This document shows positions 35,839-46,680 of a stretch of 64,000 nucleotides of DNA, in pieces. The stretch lies in NCBI GenBank assembly GCA_021234155.1, contig JAJEKV010000002.1, positions 35,384,128 through 35,448,127 of the forward strand, given 5' to 3'. How positions within the stretch are numbered: position 1 is the first letter of the stretch; every line of letters starts with the position of its first letter. The position numbers and the translations under genes were made by a program. Origin of the DNA: Isoetes taiwanensis. Taxonomy: Eukaryota; Streptophyta; Lycopodiopsida; Isoetales; Isoetaceae. The notes under the pieces are model-generated. The model was not told the origin of the DNA. It made no database searches and saw nothing but the letters and a program-made list of their open reading frames with translations.

Positions 35839-37090
35839 ATGTTTAGCTTTGGGTGTTGGTTACTGGGGTTATACGGCCATGATCCCCGACGTGGTAGAAC
35901 TTAAAAGCCTATACATGTCCTCCACTTTGGCTGCTCGTTGGCAGTGGGACAAAAACTAGCTAGTCTGTCAAAAGACTAGTTTAGACCAGTAAAAGTTGGT
36001 TTACAGATTACTGTGGCTGGTTTACTGGTTACTGTCTAAAAACTTCCGGTTTGTAACCGGACTGAACCCTCCATGCATTTGCTTGGTGTTTTTTCGGAGC
36101 AAATATCTTGCTTAATTCTGTTTGAATCGACTCTAAGCGGATATACGAGTCTATTGCTATGAACTTTCTATTTGGTGATATTCTGCAATCTCTATTGTTG
36201 GGTTAAAATAAATTCTGTTTTGTCTATTTTGAGGTTTACAGTGGGTTTATCCCAACTTTAGCTTTTAAAATTTTTGATCTAATGATACTATTTATGTCCA
36301 TGATCATACATTTAATGATATTCCTTTTTTCACCCAAGTCTCATTCTATTCTTTACTCTACTTTTCTTGATTTACTTCTTTACGTCTTTAAATATTCTTT
36401 CGACAGTGTCCAATTAATGAAAACTTGATGTTACATCTCCATGATTCTTAAGTTATCTAGGTTCCATGATTTTACATGATATCTAGTTTTTCATCCATGT
36501 TTACTTTCGGTATCTGTCACAAAGATTCTGCCCAACTCAACTCAAATTTTTATGGTAATTTTTCACTTGGTTTCATTTTTTAAGTGTCTTGGGGCTTTCA
36601 TTGTACTTTATACTGTCAAACAGTTTTGGTCAATTTTTGCTCACTCATCTCTAGTTTATTTAGTTCACGTATCTCAATTGATTTATCTTAAGTTTTCATT
36701 TCTTAAATATCTTTTTTACCATTTATTTCTTGACCCTTCACAAGGCTTGGATTGGATTGTGCACCTAATCCTATCTAAGGCTGCATTTCAAAGGCTTTTT
36801 ATTCCAAATGGAGTCTAAAGTCTTAAGTGTCTGTATATCTAGTCTAGGCTAGTATATTTCAGGCTTTTGGGGTTTTTTTTTTTTTTTTTTTAATTTATAG
36901 GTTAAAAATTTAAATTTCAGTTAAGGGTAATATTTTTCCTTTATTCTCTTGACGCTTGTTGCTCCCTTGTGCTCCGCCTAGCCGCCATAGCCGCCGGACC
37001 TGAAGCTCTATTCCGCCATAGCCTTTCTACTTGCCACCTTGTCCTTCGCCCACCTACCCTAAGCGGCCACTCAGCGCCCACCTTTTTGTG
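35839..37090 (+). other. Untranslated region of element B before its first ORF
   Basis: T-rich sequence without a credible gene. A 19-base T run sits at 36873-36891. The last ~130 bp turn C-rich (CCGCCATAGCCGCCGGACC), a style resembling a 5' leader before the ATG at 37091. Confidence 0.5.
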
Positions 37091-38008
37091 ATGGAGGAAC
37101 CCAAGCAAGTATACAAGCGTATGCCTCGCTATTCTAGATCTCCCATAGAGTCTCTGATGGCCGAACTTTTGCCACGCCCAAACCCATCGCCAGAAGAGGA
37201 GGCTAAAACTGAGGAGTTATTGGAGCATTTTGTTAAACGCTTTTATGAAGGGGTTAGGATACCATACCCGCTCTTTTGTTATAATGAGCGCTTCCTATAT
37301 AAGCTTAACGCCATTCGGGAAACCTACACCGTAATTGAAGAGGAAGATGGTGTCCAGAAATATACACGGTTCTATCCACCGGAAGGGAATGAGCAAGCTG
37401 AAGCCGAGGCCATACAGATGCAGGCCCATAGGATCCTTCAAATGGCACAAGCAGCGGACCTACAATGGCTTGCAGCTGATGACCCTGCTGCGAAAGCTCT
37501 AGGGTACCGTTATTTTGGCAATGGGATGTGTCTCTTTAATGGTGGATCCTACACCATCCCATCTTTTTCGTATGAGGAGGAAACAAATCGTATCATTTGG
37601 GAAGCTGGAACACCCCCATTTTTCACCGATCAGTTCCAGCGGCCTGTTGAGCAGGACATGCAGGCCAATCCCCCACGGTATTTCTTGGAGCTCAAACGCA
37701 GAACGGATGTTCGGATAGCCCGGGAAAAACGAGCAGAGGAGCAGGCTACACTTCAGGCACAAGCACAGAAGGCAACTCACTTGACAGAGGAGGCTGCTAA
37801 GTTCCGTGAAGATACCCTCCATGCACAGCAAGTGGAACAGGAGCAGGCTCAGAAAAGAATGCAAGATGACGCAGAGCAGATAGCCAGAGAAGCAACCGAC
37901 GCAGTTAAGGAGCGGCTTAGGAAACAAGAGCAGGAACGGGACCGTCAAGATCCGCCACCTCCGAATGATCCTTTGTCATCGCCAAAAGCGAAAGAGTACG
38001 GCCCGTAA
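37091..38008 (+). CDS. Unknown 305-aa protein with C-terminal coiled coil, in element B
   Basis: Open frame from ATG 37091 ([17 protein letters not shown] at +4) to TAA at 38008. An upstream in-frame TTG is not needed. The N-terminal half is mixed ([29 protein letters not shown]). The middle has [20 protein letters not shown]. Roughly residues 205-295 form a long charged helix rich in Glu, Gln, Lys and Ala ([20 protein letters not shown]), a likely coiled coil. It ends [19 protein letters not shown]. No zinc knuckle, protease or RT motif, and I do not recognise the family. It lies 1.9 kb after the primer-binding site, where gag is expected. Its last 44 nt overlap the H3-like ORF in another frame; a +1 shift would fuse the two. 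It could be a gag-like or a captured host protein. Confidence 0.65.
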   Translation: MEEPKQVYKRMPRYSRSPIESLMAELLPRPNPSPEEEAKTEELLEHFVKRFYEGVRIPYPLFCYNERFLYKLNAIRETYTVIEEEDGVQKYTRFYPPEGNEQAEAEAIQMQAHRILQMAQAADLQWLAADDPAAKALGYRYFGNGMCLFNGGSYTIPSFSYEEETNRIIWEAGTPPFFTDQFQRPVEQDMQANPPRYFLELKRRTDVRIAREKRAEEQATLQAQAQKATHLTEEAAKFREDTLHAQQVEQEQAQKRMQDDAEQIAREATDAVKERLRKQEQERDRQDPPPPNDPLSSPKAKEYGP

Positions 38009-38456
38009 GTCGGGTGCTCAGTACAGGGATCAGCTCAAGACTCGGGGTGGTGTCACTAAGGCTGCAGGGGACAATCGGCGGGATGAAATCATCCGAAAGG
38101 CCCGGCATCCAAGGACAGCGGGGAAAACTATTCCCGGAGCCCCGCCGCAACCAAAGAGAAAGCATCGATTCAAAGCAGGTACGGTGGCATTGCGGGAAAT
38201 ACGGAAGTACCAGAAGTCCACTGAATTTCTGCTACGCAAACTTCCTTTCCAACGCCTCGTCCGAGAAATTGCCCAAGAATATAAGACCGGTTTACGGTTT
38301 CAAGTGCATGCAATCCTCGCACTTCAGGAAGTGGCCGAAGCTTATCTGGTGGCCCTCTTCGGGGACGCCAATTTATGCGCCATTCATGCTAAACGTGTCA
38401 CTATAATGTCGAAGGATCTTCAGTTGGCACGCCGGATCCGAGGGGAACGGCCGTGA
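37965..38456 (+). CDS. Histone H3.3-like protein with abnormal N-terminal tail
   Basis: 163-codon intronless frame. Residues 68-163 are a complete H3 histone fold: [50 protein letters not shown] and a [11 protein letters not shown] end. About four-fifths matches ordinary H3 as I know it. At the diagnostic 87/90 positions it has His and Leu ([12 protein letters not shown]), as in plant H3.3, though position 41 is Phe. It lacks CENH3's changed loop. The tail is ~67 residues rather than 39. It keeps TARKS (Lys9 context) and a KRKSTARKS start, but the Lys27 ARKS context is gone. Plant H3.3 genes normally have introns, so a retrocopy is likely. It overlaps the coiled-coil ORF by 44 nt (+1 relative frame), so translation may depend on a frameshift, re-initiation or a sequence error. 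Sitting inside element B suggests capture. Confidence 0.85.
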   Translation: MILCHRQKRKSTARKSGAQYRDQLKTRGGVTKAAGDNRRDEIIRKARHPRTAGKTIPGAPPQPKRKHRFKAGTVALREIRKYQKSTEFLLRKLPFQRLVREIAQEYKTGLRFQVHAILALQEVAEAYLVALFGDANLCAIHAKRVTIMSKDLQLARRIRGERP

Positions 38457-39964
38457 GAGTGTTAAGTTGTAATATGAATGTATTCTTTTTATATCCTAAT
38501 ATTAATATAGTCACTTCGCATGAGGGGGGTTTCTCATGCCCCCTCATGCACAACCCATGTGCATGCATACCCCATCGACTCCCTTGAATCCCCGCCGTCT
38601 GGTTAAGAGCCAATGGTCCAGATGATGACAGGTCATGGGGGATTTATGTATGCATCATGTGTTGCAGGTGTATGGGGGCATAGGCCATAGTTGCGAACCG
38701 TTGGATGAAAACATTGAAGCAAATCTTGGCGGTTGGTTCTGAGCAGGGATGTATGGGGTGTTTTTGAGCAGGGGACCCAAAGAGGGGTTTTGATATTGGC
38801 CGTTGAGATTGGATGTGAATTTGGGGCTTTTCATCTCGATCGTTGAAGATGAAGAGGGCATTAGCCGTGGATATTTTCCCCAAAATCTCTTTTCTCTGTT
38901 CCGGTTGATCTTGTGCGTGGGCTATGGCGATACTGGGTATGAACCGGCTGTTCAGAGAGATCGAGCTTTTCTATTGCATAGAAGAAGTTCGGCGCCATTG
39001 CCAAGATCTTATGCTTTTTTTTTTCACTCTACAGTCTGTCTTATATGGGGGGAGCAGAATCGAATACGAATGGGGGTTTTTTGGATGGCATCTGCTAAGG
39101 CTGCATCAGCTAAGGCCGATTGGGCGCCCGCATATGATCCTGTAGTCTAGTTCTGCTGTTCCTACAGAAATAGTCCGGATTTGCTTTTCAGCATAAAAAT
39201 AGTTGGAGCACAAAAATGGCAGAGCGATCTAGGGCTAAACTGCATGTGATTGATTTTTCTATAGCCAAATCAGGCCGGTGATCCAGTTGTTTGTGTCTTT
39301 GTGATCATATTAGGCAGCTTATGCCTAAGACAAGTATCGGCCACATGCCTGTGGTTAACTGGATTTGCTTATAAGGGGACCTGGTACAAGCTGGAAACGA
39401 TGATGTTGATCATCTAGTGGAGGTAGGTCCGTTGCATTTCATAAGGGTTATGAAAGATCCAATAAATCTGTAAGCATATGTTAACACACTAGAAATACTG
39501 ATACATTTTGGCATTTATGGACTGTTAGTTCCATAATTCAGATACATTTCATATGTGATTGAGTCTTTCCATTTGGTTGAAGCTTAACGTTTTAGGAAAT
39601 TGGTTGACAGATTGGTTGACAAAAGATGCATGGCCGAATTGGTCGGCCCCGTTCAGTTGGCAATAACAGTTGGCTGAAGCAAGTGGATATTATCATCTAG
39701 AGGCAGTAGGAGAATTCTCTCACGTGATAATGTATTACTTTCTTCTGAAGTTAGCTTACGATTCGGTCTCATTCTCATGTGGCAGAGTGTGCTCATTTGG
39801 GTTTGTTAATTTCTTGCTTTCATTTCGATTCTGTGGGTTTCTGCCAGCTGGGTTACAGGACATAAGAGTTGGATGCACATAAGAGTTATGATTCTGTCTT
39901 ATTCTCATGCTTTTAGTGATGACATATCATATCTAAGCTTTTCGTGTGTTTATTGTTTTATCCA
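38457..39964 (+). other. Flank after the H3-like ORF, one possible first exon
   Basis: No LTR end is seen after the histone ORF. Around 38530-38880 are repeats of GCATGCAT/CCCCTCATGC type and GGGGTTTTGATATTGGCCGTTG; the latter recurs near 61875. A small ORF with good start context (GGCTATGGCG, 38924-39145; MAILGMNRLFREIELFYC) could be a first exon but I do not recognise it. The rest is AT-rich with nothing coding. Confidence 0.35.
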
Positions 39965-40027
39965 GATGTTTAATGAGACTTCTTTGACGGATGAGCAAAG
40001 TTACAGGAGTTTTGAGTCTCAATTGGT
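39965..40027 (+). other. Exon-like segment
   Basis: TTTATCCAG is followed by an open stretch reading MFNETSLTDEQSYRSFESQL and then a GTAAGA donor. The splice signals are good, but I do not recognise the peptide and cannot connect it safely to neighbours. Confidence 0.35.
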
Positions 40028-42143
40028 AAGATCCCTTTGATACTTACGATCAAGCATAATTCCAGTTAGCCAACATGGATTTGCTTCACTACTTACTATA
40101 CGTCACCTAAATCTAGAATTTAACTGAGATTTACAATGGAAGGCACCTCTCTTGCCATTTATATACAATAGTCAAGTGTTATGCTTCAGGCTATTGCTGT
40201 GTCTGGGTCTCAAACAAAGTGTTCAATGTTGGACATGACCTTGATCATCCCGTTGATTTTATTAAGCTCGCAATTTAAGTTTTCTCCAGTAACATTTGCT
40301 GCATTTAATTATGCTATTTTCTTTGCAGGTCTTTGTTAATCTCAACTTTATACACCACTTTCATATTTTGATCTCATGGAATAGTAAGGTCTTTCGTATG
40401 TTCTGCTGGACATAAGGCGTTTACATGCCCATTTCATAAATGTACTGTATATTGTGAAGAAAAGTGACTGTATATGTGTCTCCGGAGTTCTGTTTTCCCA
40501 TCTCCGTTGCCAAAAAAACTCAAAATTTGAACTTCAGAAAAGCTTCGCCTACATCGGAATGGATCTAACCTTCTGCCTTTCTGTTTGTTACCCATATTTG
40601 ATGAAGAGTGATATGTAAATTGCGGATCCCATGACTATCAAATTCCATGAAATAGCAAATCGAGGTGTGAAGTTTTCAATAAAATGTATGAAGCTTGTGC
40701 AGTTGAAAAACAGAGGATTTGTTGGGCTACCTTGATATCGCAATGCATGATTCCGGAGTTCTTCTGCAACCCTTTACTGTAATAGCAGTCCTTAAGGAAA
40801 GGTATACACTGGAAAATCGGGTAGATCATGTTTGTGCAGGTATTTGTGAAGCTTTCAGCCTTCATTTTTTTGCATTTCTTTGTGTCTTTGTATTGGCGAT
40901 GATGGCAAAACTCTGCCAGACTATGATGCATAGGGAAATCTGCACCCATCTTTGATTATCACTTTCCATCAGCAAGTACTAGCAGATTATATGTGGTAAA
41001 GCTTTTATCTTGATTTTCAAGTTTTTTATTTTGAGGTGACAATGATTGTTCTAATTCAGAAGTTATCTGTCCACAAATTTTGAGCAACTATGCAACATAT
41101 AGAGATTGTTAGTAAGTCCCCTATACTCTGTTGTTGTTCCATGTTCTATTAAAACTACTTTCCTCATGCTTAAATTCGAAGCTGCAACTGTCAGACACTT
41201 TATATGATGAATATAGTAATAACAACATGGAGTGGTCAATAATGAGTTATGACATGGCCACTATTTCATTCCCAGGGATACCTTCATGATTGAGATGTTG
41301 AAGATGTTATCACGATGAAAACCATGTGCTGGGAAGTATATGAGTACTAAAGAAAAAAAGTCCGGGAACATGGACATTGGCTTCTGATCAATTATAAGCA
41401 TGTAAACTTTGATTATTGTCATAAATGAATGGAAGCTGCTGCTGTACATTTAAATGTTGCATCGAAAGGCTTTGCAATGAGGATTTGCAATTGTCTTCTT
41501 AGTGGTTGAATGTAAAACTGAGTTATGCTGCAGAGTCTATAAAATTAAATGCATGTATTAAAGCTCCAATGAAGTGAGATGCATGGGACAAGAACATAGC
41601 CTGGCAAAAGTGCAAAATGCAGTAAGCAGGAATGTTAAAAAGGACAGAAGGGAGAGAAGGAGAAATTTCTTTACATCTTTGCTTCCTCCAGAGCAGAACT
41701 CCACTGCAGTGGCAAGAAAGATCATTGCCAACTGATTTCAAATGAACATCTTGAGCTTTATCGCATAAGGTATTTAGCAATGCTCAGAAAAATGTGCTGT
41801 GTCACTACCTGATTTCCATGTAGAAAACCTCCAGAGAAAACAATGTTGGTGACGCTGGATTTATGAGCATATAGACAACCTAAATGTGCAATTTCGTTTG
41901 TTATCATAAGTATTAGTGCCTTCACCATGTTGCGTCGTGAGTTTTTTGCTGCAGATTTCCATTTTGGTCGTACAAGCTATTATTCAAAGAGTTTAAGCAC
42001 TTTGCTGCTTGAAATGCTTAAACATGGTTGGTGCGATTTCTAGAGCATTGACAGGGATTTTTGCAAATAGGTAAAAAAACATTCTTCCTGCTCTATGCAA
42101 ATGTTTCATTTTTTTTTGTTGGAAACTTTTGGTTCTTACTCAG
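40028..42143. other. AT-rich stretch, no recognised gene
   Basis: Short open pieces, for example one reading GYLDIAMHDSGVLLQPFTV at 40719-40820 (+) and an 85-codon - strand frame at 41523-41780, match nothing I know. The latter part may be an intron or 5' flank of the Sec14 relic. Confidence 0.35.
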
Positions 42144-42679
42144 GAAGATGCTCTTCAGCGTTTCAAACTACATCTCGGGGAACACAAGCTGGGCGTTAAA
42201 CGGAGCACAGATTCGGATTTACTCAGGTTTCTTCGCGCTAGAGGTTTTGACGTTCCAAAAGCTAAGGTTATGTATGAATCTATGCTCGAATGGTGCAAAG
42301 AAATTGGCGCAGACACTATTAAAGAGGTAATACTCTGTTTTAGGATGGATTTAGCGCCATTTTTGCCCTGCTTTTAATTCTTGCTAGATCTGATCTACTT
42401 TGTGTGGAGCAGACTTTTCATTTTCCAGAAAGGAAAGCTCTCAAAGAAATATATCCACAGTTTCACCACATGACGGATAAAGCTGGGCATCCTTTGTACA
42501 TTGTGAAGCTGGGGCAACTCCGTGTTGAGGATCTGCTCAAACTTACGACTGTTGAAAGAATGCTTCTCTAGCATGTTAAGGAATGGGAAATTCTCGTGGA
42601 CTGGAAATTTCCTGCATGTTCAAAGAAAGCTGGAAGAGAGATTTCTCAATCGCTTGCTATCTTAGATCTCAAGGGATTG
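42144..42679 (+). pseudogene. Sec14-like (CRAL-TRIO) lipid-transfer protein fragment
   Basis: Two exons. Exon 1 (42144-42326) follows a TTACTCAG acceptor and reads EDALQRFKLHLGEHKLG then LLRFLRARGFDVPKAKVMYE, the typical CRAL-TRIO N-terminal helices, ending GADTIKE at a GTAATA donor. Exon 2 (42413-42679) reads TFHFPERKALKEIYPQ, MTDKAGHPLYIVKLGQL and, after a stop, HVKEWEILVDWKFPACS. TAG at 42569-42571 replaces what is normally an aromatic codon before HV. The rest of the lipid-binding domain is missing. In plants such proteins bind and transfer phosphoinositides. This is a truncated pseudogene keeping its intron. Confidence 0.8.
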
Positions 42680-43097
42680 GTACAAACTTCTCTCTTACTT
42701 TTGAATAATTCTGATTGTGTTAGTTAATTTACTCCTGCTGATGTCTCCATTTGCTCATGCATAGCAGACTATAGTTTAAAAAACATTGTTGTATAAAGTT
42801 TTTTTTCCACTGTTTCTGAATATTTCTGTGGTATGTCATGCAAGAAATATTCGATGGCCGCAGCAGCCTCTTGCATGATCTTAAGCTATTGATTCATCAC
42901 CTCCAAATTGATATCATAAGAACTATAGCCAGCTGCAGGTAAATCTTGGGCTTTTGTAAATTCTTCATGGTTTTTTATCTAATACGATTTATTCTGGTTT
43001 TGGTGCTTTGCAGGTTTGGAAGTGGCAATCTTTAACGCTGCATTTGTTGCCAGATTTGTTGATGTATTTTTGAGTGGTCTGAAGCATCTGCATACCA

Positions 43098-43202
43098 CTC
43101 AAAAAGTCCGCCTACTTCTACCCAGCCCATGTGGCTACATGTAGAAAGAACAGAAATGAAGGTGACTCTGTCTCGCTTGACCCCATGTTGCATTTTGCCA
43201 AA
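43098..43202 (-). pseudogene. PPR protein fragment
   Basis: 35 codons on the - strand reading FGKMQHGVKRDRVTFISVLS then TCSHMGWVEVGGLFE. This is one PPR motif in the style of plant PLS-class organelle RNA-editing proteins. No further motif is in frame on either side. It lies on the strand opposite the Sec14 and PAN-domain fragments, between them. Confidence 0.75.
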
Positions 43203-43420
43203 ATAGAAGATGGTTTTTGTGCATTGCCATGCTGAGCATTGCCAGAAAGCAATGCATTCCATAAAATCAATGCATTCGTCATTTATTGCTCATACATGCT
43301 ACAGAACCAGGATGCCAACTTCTAAAATCTCTTTTAAACAGGTGACTGTTGTGCTAATAGCTGCCATGTTTGTGATTTGTTCTTATAGCAGAACTGTCAG
43401 TAAAGAACTCCGGTTTCAAA

Positions 43421-43828
43421 GGTAACGATTCCTGCAACCTGCCCAACATTTGCGGCCCCTATGGCTTGTGTGCTACTAATAATAGCTGCACTTGCCCTCT
43501 CGACTCCTCTTCTTTCAAGCCTGTTGATCCTTCAGATACTGCATCTGGTTGTGAGCTCTCAAATGGCTATGGTCAAACTGGCAAATGCCACATGAAATAT
43601 CAAAGTGGGATTGACTACTTTGCGAATCAGTTTGTACAGCCTGACTATTACAGTGAAACTGAAGATAAGTGCTCCAATTTTTGCCTCGAGAATCCTAATT
43701 GCACAGTTGCTTTCTATCGAAAAGCATCGAAGTCTTGCTTTTTGGTAACTAAGGTCTCCATCCGTAGAGCTAATGGAAGCGCTGGTTACTCTGCTTCATT
43801 TAAGGTGTGCAAGAATGTCATCTTCTAG
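43421..43828 (+). pseudogene. S-locus/PAN-domain receptor-like protein fragment
   Basis: Open stretch reading NDSCNLPNICGPYGLCATNN, an EGF/S-locus-type Cys motif, then CTCPLDSSSFKPVD and a PAN/Apple-like region (YYSETEDKCSNFCLENPNC, AFYRKASKSCFLVTK, GYSASFK). A GTGTGC donor follows SFK near 43805; reading through gives a stop at 43828. This is the extracellular part of G-type-lectin receptor kinases or of EP1/SD2-5-like proteins. No lectin domain or kinase is found nearby. Probably a single captured or orphaned exon; the cysteine pattern is well kept. Confidence 0.8.
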
Positions 43829-44797
43829 ACCTGCCTTATGTTAAGACAGTATGATGGGCAGTTTATGAAAATACAATGTCATGCCAGGCCATTTTTAAAG
43901 GCATTGCTAGCATGGGTCGTGCACGGTTCTTCCAAATGGGAAACCAATATATGGCAGCACAATAATGTTCACAGGCTGGATCTTCTTCAAGAAATTCATG
44001 TTGAGACAACTCTGGTGCTTTAGAAATTATAGTTATCCAAACTTTTGTGATACTGTCTTATTCTGTCCTCAAGCTAATAACGTGAGCTAATTCACCTATC
44101 TGGCCAGAAGTAGCATATTGTTGGATGCATAATTTATGAGGTGAGGCTCCTAGAGGCATGTAATACGTAGCTTCCTGATTTTTTACTGACGCTGCAGATG
44201 GCTTGGGATTATGGTGGAGAATTAGAGAATCTCTTATAGAACATGGTTATGCCAATTTATCAAGTTATTTAACAGGTATTCCCTGGTGTAATTGGATGCC
44301 TTATGTCATTTATCTTTTGTTCGATATTTGAGGACTTCATAAAATAGGAGGCGGCAAGTAGTCAGATGGGTAAAGCATCTCATTGACATGCCGCAGTTAA
44401 GATGATCTCAATGAATTCTTTTGGTTTGTGCAATTGTATATTTATATCTCATTTCTCAGAAATATCTAAATATACTACTTTGTCAGGTCTGTTCATTGAT
44501 TTCGACTAGATTGCCACCAATTTGGTGCTGAAAAACGGAGGATACTTCATGGTTCCTATAGAGGTCCTAAAAAGTGTTTCAACTGATGCTCAGAACAATA
44601 GGACTTTTGAAATTAATGTACTTTCCCAGCCCCACCCCAGGGATATTTTGCATGCTAGTTCGTACAGTCTATCCCAACTAAAAAGTGAAAAAATGGAGTC
44701 TGATCACTCAGATCTATTACATATGATTCTCCTTTCCTTACCATCATAATCTGTAATGCCATCACCTTGAAACCCAGAAGGATATTGACAAGCATTA
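43829..44797. other. No recognised gene
   Basis: AT-rich. An open stretch at 44522-44660 (VLKNGGYFMVPIEVLKSV) looks exon-like but is not recognised. No kinase domain that could complete the PAN-domain fragment was found. Confidence 0.35.
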
Positions 44798-44949
44798 GCG
44801 CACATAACTCAAATGGCATGCAAATAGGAGAAAAGACTACATTATATTTGCATACCAATTGTCTACACAGGATGCGCACATAACCCAAATGGCATGCAAA
44901 TAGGAGAAAAGACTACATTATATTTGCATACCAATTGTCTACACAGGAT
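44798..44949. repeat. 76-bp tandem duplication
   Basis: Two adjacent, almost identical 76-bp units starting GCGCACATAAC at 44798 and 44874, differing at about one base (CTCAAATGG versus CCCAAATGG). A recent local duplication. Confidence 0.95.
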
Positions 44950-46171
44950 AGAACTGTATACCTTAAACAAGTGGGCACTCACAGACATGGCCGCCCAATG
45001 TATCTTGACCATACACAATTTTGATGGCATCCAGATTTCTAAGTCAAAATAACATGAGAATTTGCCTACTAAGCTTATAAGCATTAATATTGAAGAGGAA
45101 GCGTGGGAAAAAGGGAGAATGTGTCAATTGTGTTTTCACAAGCAAAGAAGGTGAACTAGACATATGATATTGTACAAAAGATCGAACATTTTATTATATG
45201 CAAGGATACTCGAATACATTTTTTTGCCTTTAAAGGATGGTTGTGTGCTTGAGATAATCAAACATTTAAGTGGCAATGTTTAGTGGATTACGATATTTGC
45301 TATCGAACATTTAATTCGACTTGAATAATTACAATTTTGAGATTTACCTATGATTATTTATTGTAGATTGTTAACCTATAGACAACTATATGTTAAGTGA
45401 AAGACTATGAAACTTATATGAAGCTTTATGGCAATGTTGATTGATTCAACTTCCACTATGATATTGGCTTATTCTAACTTAATTCTTGACACTCAATTTT
45501 AAATATTGACCTGTTTAAGCTTGAACTCAGCTTCCTTGCTAAGATCTTATTGTAAATTTCTCATACATAAATTTCGATCATAAATGACCAGTCGACTTGA
45601 TACACCATCATAAAGACTACGAAGTTATATGAAACTTTATGATTATATGTTAGGAGAAAAACTACAAAGTTATTGAAACTATGTGGCAATGTTGACTGAT
45701 CTAACTTCCATTATGATGACTTCTAACTTAATTTTTGACACTCAACTTTAAATATTGATCATTTTAAGCTTAGGTTTTAGTCCCATATCTTCATAAACCA
45801 TACAAGAAATTTATCGCGGCGGCCTATTTATTGACTTATAGATTTGAATTATGGGTAGTAATAATCAATTTAAGAATATACAGGATTTAAGCCTATAGTG
45901 TTGCCTTGCCAAATGGTTTGTCTTCATAAAAAATTTAAGAATTTGAAAGCGCGAACGTTTCTCTTTCCCAACACATTATGTCTAAGTGTGCGAAAAAACA
46001 AAAGCCATCAATTCACTTATTGAAATATGTGATTCTACAAACCTATACAAACCTATAATACAAACCTAGAAGCAATAATGCAAAACTTATGTGTTCTTCT
46101 TTTTCCAAACATCGTTGTACATAAAGGATTATAATTCTATAATAATTTTCTTCATCCATCCAATTTTTGGG
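44950..46171. other. AT-rich spacer, no gene seen
   Basis: Two similar blocks with ATATGAAGCTTTATGGCAATGTTGA (about 45417) and ATTGAAACTATGTGGCAATGTTGA (about 45672), each followed by TAACTTAATT(C/T)TTGACACTCAA, form a degenerate direct repeat about 255 bp apart. Nothing coding. Confidence 0.5.
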
Positions 46172-46250
46172 TTGCCCCTAGGGGGGCAAACCCTTGTTTA
46201 TGTGGGTTTATGGCATATCCTAGGTATATGCTAGAATATACCTAGGATAT
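46172..46250. repeat. Two adjacent perfect inverted repeats
   Basis: TTGCCCC (46172-46178) pairs with GGGGCAA (46183-46189). Then ATATCCTAGGTATAT (46215-46229) pairs with ATATACCTAGGATAT (46236-46250) around a 6-nt loop. The second is a 15-bp perfect hairpin. It may be a small foldback element or the end of a larger element. Confidence 0.85.
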
Positions 46251-46680
46251 ACTGACGACTGCTCCAAACTTACTATTCCCTGTAAACTCTCGGTCACCTG
46301 CGTTCTGGATCCAGGATGCTCCAACCGAGTAACTGGCAGGGCAGACCGAGCAGATGCAGCAGATGTCTGTCAAGGAAAGAGAGCTTCAAGAAACTAGCAA
46401 AAAATTGGGCCTTTCTTGCCTCCAGATTGACGCAGAACAAGAGGGCACAGAAATTGGAAACGGAACCGTGTACTTCTAATGCGGCATTTCACGTTCATTT
46501 TTCCCTCTAAACCTGAACAAGGTGATTTCTTTCTCTGTGTGTGAGTTGAAGCCTCAATCGCTGCCTCTTCCCCTCTAGATTTAGCGCTCTTCTTTTTTGG
46601 TCTTAAGAGTCCCAAGGTTCTCCCATACTGCTCTAGATGTGGAAGCTGGCAATTAGATCGCCCTATGCAAACGGCTCGAG

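Noticed and set aside
37965-38456. Centromeric H3 (CENH3)
   Set aside because: The region after the first helix keeps the ordinary [18 protein letters not shown] spacing without the CENH3-type longer loop, and the C-terminus is ordinary H3 (RRIRGER).
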